This document shows positions 60,499-64,000 of a stretch of DNA of 64,000 bases, piece after piece; position 1 is the first letter of the stretch; the number at the start of each line of letters is the position of its first letter. Both the position numbers and the translations under genes were made by a program. The notes beneath the pieces are model-generated. The model made no database searches and had not been told where the DNA came from. It was given only the letters and a program-made list of their open reading frames with translations. Source of the stretch: Lachnotalea sp. AF33-28 (GTDB taxonomy: Bacteria > Bacillota > Clostridia > Lachnospirales > Lachnospiraceae); the NCBI RefSeq assembly GCF_003477885.1, contig NZ_QUEE01000013.1, forward strand, positions 1-64,000. The letters are read 5' to 3'.

Positions 60499-63400
60499 CG
60501 ATAAAAGAGAAAGAGGAAGTAATACGTTTTGCGGAGGATATCCTTCGCAGCTATTTCTGTGACAACTGTATGGAACCGCTGTTTGACAGCTTTGCACAGG
60601 ATATTGTCTGGCTTGGGGCGGGAGAGGCACAGCATGCTGAGGGGCGCGATGCAGTGAAGGCACAGTTTTTGGCAGGAAAAGATGACATGATCCCCTTTGA
60701 TATGTGGGATGAATGGTATGTGGTGCGTCCGTTGGGGACGGACTGTTATCTGTGCGAGGCCTGCAGCATGATACAGGCAAAGGAAGGCACAGGAATGAGC
60801 CTTAAAGAATGCCAGCGTGTTACGTTCATCTTTGTAAGAATACAGGGACAGCTGAAAACGGTTCATATACATAATTCTGTAGCCTATAAAGCGCTGCGGA
60901 AGGATGAGCTGTTTCCTGTGGAAGCTGCTTCCAATGCATATAAAAGGCTGCAGGAACAGCTGGATCTTCAGGAACGGCAGATCGATCTGATGCTGTCGCA
61001 GCTGCCCGGAGGTATGGCGATGATCTGTCCGGACGAAAATTTTACGGTGAAATGGATCAGCGAAGGCCTGTGCCGGCTGTTAGGATATCAGGATATGCGC
61101 GGGTATATGGAACAGTCCGGAGGGTGGTTTCGCAGCGTTGTGTCAGAAGAAGATTATGAGACCATGTGTCGTAACGTGAAGGAAAGCCTTGCAGCCGGAG
61201 GCGCTTATTCGGCGGAATATCGTATCATGCGCAGTGACGGAGAGATTCTCTGGGTAATGGATGTGGGCAAGATGATAAAGGATGAGAACGGCGCCGGCAT
61301 TCTTTCCTGCTTCATCACTGACATCACGGCAAGAAAAACGCAGGAGAGCGAGCTGTTGGCGGCGAACCGGGAGGTGGCGCAGCAGGCGGCGTTTCTGACA
61401 CAGCTATACAACACTGTGCCGTGCGGCATTATCCAGTTTACCACAGGGCCGGAGCATCGGATCATTCATGCGAACCGCAGGGCATGGGAGATATACGGAT
61501 ATGAGGAGAAGGAGTACTGGGACCGGATGGTATCCCCTTTTGATTCGGTGCTCTTGAAAGATAAGCAGCATTTCACGGAAATCGTGGACAGGCTGTCCGG
61601 GGAAGGCGGTTCGATCTCCTATGAGAGGGAGGGTACCCGCAGGGACGGTTCTCTGTGTTATGTGAGCGTATATATGGAGCGGGTGGTCAATGCGGACGGA
61701 TATGAGGTGATCCAGGCCGTATTCAACGATATCACGGAGAAAAGGCTGCTGGAGAAGGAACGGGAGCAGGAGCAGCTGCTGGAAAACCGTATACTTAGGG
61801 CTGCAATTTATACGGCGTACCCGATGATCATCAGCGTGAATTTAAGCAAGGACAGCTTTACGAGCATAACACCTGCCAATTTTATAACGGCGCATATGTC
61901 CGGGGGCACATACAGCCGGATGGTTGAAAAGGTCCGAGGATCGATTAAGCCTACCTATCAGGAGTCGCTGGCCCGCTTTTTTTCTATAGAAGCGATACAA
62001 AAACGGTTTCTTACAAGCGATCAGGAGCTGTATATGGAGGTTGAGCAGTCAGAGGATGACGGCGTCTGGCACCGCGTTTCCGCCCATGTGGTTCATGTGG
62101 AAAATCCATATGGAACCGATCAGCTGGCGATCATACTTTACCGCATTTTAGATGAGCAGTACGCAGAGAAATCACGTCAGGAACAGCTGCTGCGCGATGC
62201 CCTGGCGGCAGCGGAAGCGGCCAACCGGGCGAAGTCGGATTTTCTGTCCAGCATGAGCCATGATATCCGTACTCCGATGAATGCGATTATCGGCATGAGC
62301 ACCATAGGCCAGCTAAAGGCGGATGATCCCAAGCGCATGCTGGACTGCTTCCGCAAGATCGATGCGTCTTCCCGCTACCTGCTTTCGCTGATCAACGATA
62401 TACTGGACATGTCCAAAATTGAGTGCGGCAAGATGGAGCTAACGGAGGAACAGTTTGACTTTACGGAATTTATCAACAGCCTGACCTCGATTATCTACCC
62501 CCAGGCTGATATAAGAAAGTTAAGTTTCGAAGTATATCACACGGAACCACTGGACCGCTTTTACTGCGGCGACAGCCTGCGCCTGAATCAGATACTGATG
62601 AATCTGCTTGGCAACGCCCTGAAATTTACACCGGAGGGAGGCAGGGTCACCCTAAAGGTGATGGAAGAGAGACGGGAGAACCAGTACGCTTATCTGCAGT
62701 TTACGGTAAAGGATACGGGGATCGGGATATCCGGAGAGTTTATGGAGCGGATCTACAAGCCCTTTGAACAGGAAAGCCTGGATGTTGCGCGCAATCAGAC
62801 CGGCAGCGGCCTGGGTCTGTCCATCGTTCATAATCTTACGAGGCTGATGGGCGGCACGATATCGGTTGACAGCGAGCGGGGAAAAGGAACGCTGTTTGTG
62901 CTGTCGATCCCTTTCAGACTGGTGGATGAGGCGGTTTCTGCGGCAGAACACCGCGGACAGAAGCAGCTGCTCAAAGGAAACCGGGTGCTGGTGGTGGACG
63001 ATGACAGCATCGTCGGCGAGCAGGCAGCGCACATATTGGATGGCATCGGAGCGTTTTCCACATGGGTGGACTCCGGCCGTAAAGCGGTGGATGAGGTGGG
63101 CAAAGCCATAAATGAATTGCGTCCCTTTGATCTGGCCCTGATCGATTGGAAAATGCCGGACATGGACGGCGTGGAAACGACCAGACAGATCCGCAGGCTG
63201 GCCGGCAAAGATACAATGATCATCATCATTTCGGCCTATGACTGGAGCGATATCGAAAAGGAGGCCATAGAGGCAGGCGCCGATTATTTTATCGCGAAGC
63301 CGTTGTTCGCATCCTCGGTCTGCAGCACGCTGTGCGGTCTGAAACTGAACAGGCACAGCGCCGAGAACAGAACCTATCATATCCAGGGGAGAAAGGTACT

Positions 63401-63773
63401 CCTGGTAGAGGACAATGAGATGAACCGTGAAATTGCCAGGGCTCTTCTCGAGATGCAGGGGGTCGTGGTGGAAGAAGCGCAAAACGGACGGATTGCCGTG
63501 GACAAATGCCGGGAAGCGGCCGCGGGTGAATATCTGGCTGTTCTGATGGATATACGCATGCCGGTCATGGACGGGCTTGAGGCCGCCAGGCAGATCCGCG
63601 CTCTGGAAAAGCATTCGGCTGTCCGGACGCCCATTGTGGCTATGTCGGCCAACGCGTTTGAAGAGGACCGGGCAAAGGCCTATGAAGCGGGGATGGACGG
63701 CTATCTGATCAAGCCTATCGAGGTGGATAAGCTTATGGAAACGCTGCAGCGCCTGGAAGAGGCCATGCCCTGA
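60495..63773 (+). CDS. Soluble hybrid histidine kinase, SnoaL-PAS-HK-REC-REC
   Basis: 1092 residues starting at a TTG, eight bases after GGAGGT. An N-terminal SnoaL/NTF2-like domain (about 1-125) is followed by a coiled coil and PAS-like domains (about 160-285 with 'MRSDGEILWVMDVGKMI', 300-425 with 'TRRDGSLCYVSVYM', and a weaker third). HisKA 'FLSSMSHDIRTPMNAIIGM' (His about 590), HATPase 'LLGNALKFTPEGG' and 'GSGLGLSIVHN', and two receivers ('VLVVDDDSIVGEQ' near 830; 'VLLVEDNEMNREIA' near 967, with 'VLMDIRMPVMDG') complete it. There is no membrane segment. It is probably a cytoplasmic stress or small-molecule sensor; the output partner is unknown. Confidence 0.87.
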   Translation: MTIKEKEEVIRFAEDILRSYFCDNCMEPLFDSFAQDIVWLGAGEAQHAEGRDAVKAQFLAGKDDMIPFDMWDEWYVVRPLGTDCYLCEACSMIQAKEGTGMSLKECQRVTFIFVRIQGQLKTVHIHNSVAYKALRKDELFPVEAASNAYKRLQEQLDLQERQIDLMLSQLPGGMAMICPDENFTVKWISEGLCRLLGYQDMRGYMEQSGGWFRSVVSEEDYETMCRNVKESLAAGGAYSAEYRIMRSDGEILWVMDVGKMIKDENGAGILSCFITDITARKTQESELLAANREVAQQAAFLTQLYNTVPCGIIQFTTGPEHRIIHANRRAWEIYGYEEKEYWDRMVSPFDSVLLKDKQHFTEIVDRLSGEGGSISYEREGTRRDGSLCYVSVYMERVVNADGYEVIQAVFNDITEKRLLEKEREQEQLLENRILRAAIYTAYPMIISVNLSKDSFTSITPANFITAHMSGGTYSRMVEKVRGSIKPTYQESLARFFSIEAIQKRFLTSDQELYMEVEQSEDDGVWHRVSAHVVHVENPYGTDQLAIILYRILDEQYAEKSRQEQLLRDALAAAEAANRAKSDFLSSMSHDIRTPMNAIIGMSTIGQLKADDPKRMLDCFRKIDASSRYLLSLINDILDMSKIECGKMELTEEQFDFTEFINSLTSIIYPQADIRKLSFEVYHTEPLDRFYCGDSLRLNQILMNLLGNALKFTPEGGRVTLKVMEERRENQYAYLQFTVKDTGIGISGEFMERIYKPFEQESLDVARNQTGSGLGLSIVHNLTRLMGGTISVDSERGKGTLFVLSIPFRLVDEAVSAAEHRGQKQLLKGNRVLVVDDDSIVGEQAAHILDGIGAFSTWVDSGRKAVDEVGKAINELRPFDLALIDWKMPDMDGVETTRQIRRLAGKDTMIIIISAYDWSDIEKEAIEAGADYFIAKPLFASSVCSTLCGLKLNRHSAENRTYHIQGRKVLLVEDNEMNREIARALLEMQGVVVEEAQNGRIAVDKCREAAAGEYLAVLMDIRMPVMDGLEAARQIRALEKHSAVRTPIVAMSANAFEEDRAKAYEAGMDGYLIKPIEVDKLMETLQRLEEAMP

Positions 63774-63807
63774 CCGCGCGTTAAAATAAATATCAGGAGG
63801 TGCGGTG

Positions 63808-64000
63808 TTGGAGATAAAAACAGCGGGGAAAGAGGAGATCGGGGGAATCTGTCAGGTATATCGGACGCTGTATGAAGCGATGGCGAATCTGCAGCCGGAG
63901 TACTGCGCGCCGGGGCAGCCGGACAGAGACTTTCTGTTAAGAAGGATGGAGAGCGGGGATTCGGAGGTTTTTGTGGCAAGAGAAGGGCAGGCCGTGGTCG
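63808..64000 (+). CDS. N-acetyltransferase (GNAT-like), 5' part only
   Basis: About 64 residues are visible before the window ends. The start is a TTG at 63808, seven bases after AGGAGG; a GTG at 63805 is possible. 'MEIKTAGKEEIGGICQVYRTLYEAM' and 'VFVAREGQAVV' fit the first helices and strands of a GNAT acetyltransferase. The acetyl-CoA motif lies beyond the edge, so the call is provisional. Confidence 0.5.
   Translation, partial: MEIKTAGKEEIGGICQVYRTLYEAMANLQPEYCAPGQPDRDFLLRRMESGDSEVFVAREGQAVV

Noticed and set aside
62652..63614. 320-codon minus-strand open frame inside the soluble hybrid kinase
   Set aside because: The plus strand encodes HATPase and two receiver domains in full; the reverse frame has no recognisable domain or ribosome binding site.

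Overview
The window looks like the chromosome of a gut-type Lachnospiraceae (Clostridia). The evidence is strong AGGAGG-type ribosome binding sites, some GTG and TTG starts, LplABC-type sugar transport, many glycoside hydrolases, lone XRE regulators of a typical clostridial kind, and a type I-C CRISPR effector set. I found no rRNA, tRNA, transposase or integrase. This placement is inference from gene content, not a database match.

Layout. 0.1-14.2 kb is a decaying accessory stretch: a UPF0158 protein, a RecQ relic, a frameshifted gene, an HNH nuclease, two ABC exporters fused by an out-of-frame deletion, an amidase with an in-frame TAG, an Ada-like cysteine-motif protein, a HelD-type helicase fused to a GH31-N-like beta-sandwich, a methyltransferase, and a PLD/DEAD helicase whose Walker A motif has been deleted. 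14.3-21.0 kb is a complete type I-C interference operon (cas3-cas5-cas8c-cas7) behind a strong promoter, a structured leader and a small cysteine-rich protein, with no cas1, cas2, cas4 or array. 21.1-22.1 kb holds twin XRE regulators with duplicated operators. 22.6-28.4 kb has a lone receiver protein and two glycoside hydrolases driven by near-identical upstream elements, with an AT-rich cassette (DUF4869, ATPase, 41-aa ORF) between them. 28.4-33.8 kb carries a YjbR-like protein, a large STAND NTPase with an Mrr-like nuclease domain, an overlapping acidic partner and an SGNH hydrolase.

33.9-37.4 kb is a hybrid histidine kinase with an orphan solute-binding lipoprotein. 37.5-51.3 kb is a LacI-controlled carbohydrate locus: FucI/AraA-like isomerase, FGGY kinase, ceramidase-like protein, YjbQ, triose-phosphate-isomerase-like protein, SIS isomerase, clan-A glycosidase, LplABC-type transporter and fructose-6-phosphate-aldolase-like enzyme. 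Together these could import a glycoside, hydrolyse it, isomerise and phosphorylate the sugar and cleave it to trioses. 51.4-56.1 kb is an RsmH paralogue plus a second STAND protein with a different nuclease domain, bracketed by related intergenic repeats. 56.1-58.6 kb is a divergent CdaR regulator and glycerate kinase. A 291-bp near-perfect palindrome lies at 58.7-59.0 kb, followed by a polysaccharide deacetylase, a truncated flagellin lysine-N-methylase, a soluble hybrid kinase and the start of an acetyltransferase.

The most interesting points are the two nSTAND3-like proteins with different nuclease effectors, the DUF4869-ATPase cassette, the giant palindrome, the adaptation-less I-C system with its structured leader, the HelD-GH31N fusion and the 12-kb sugar pathway.
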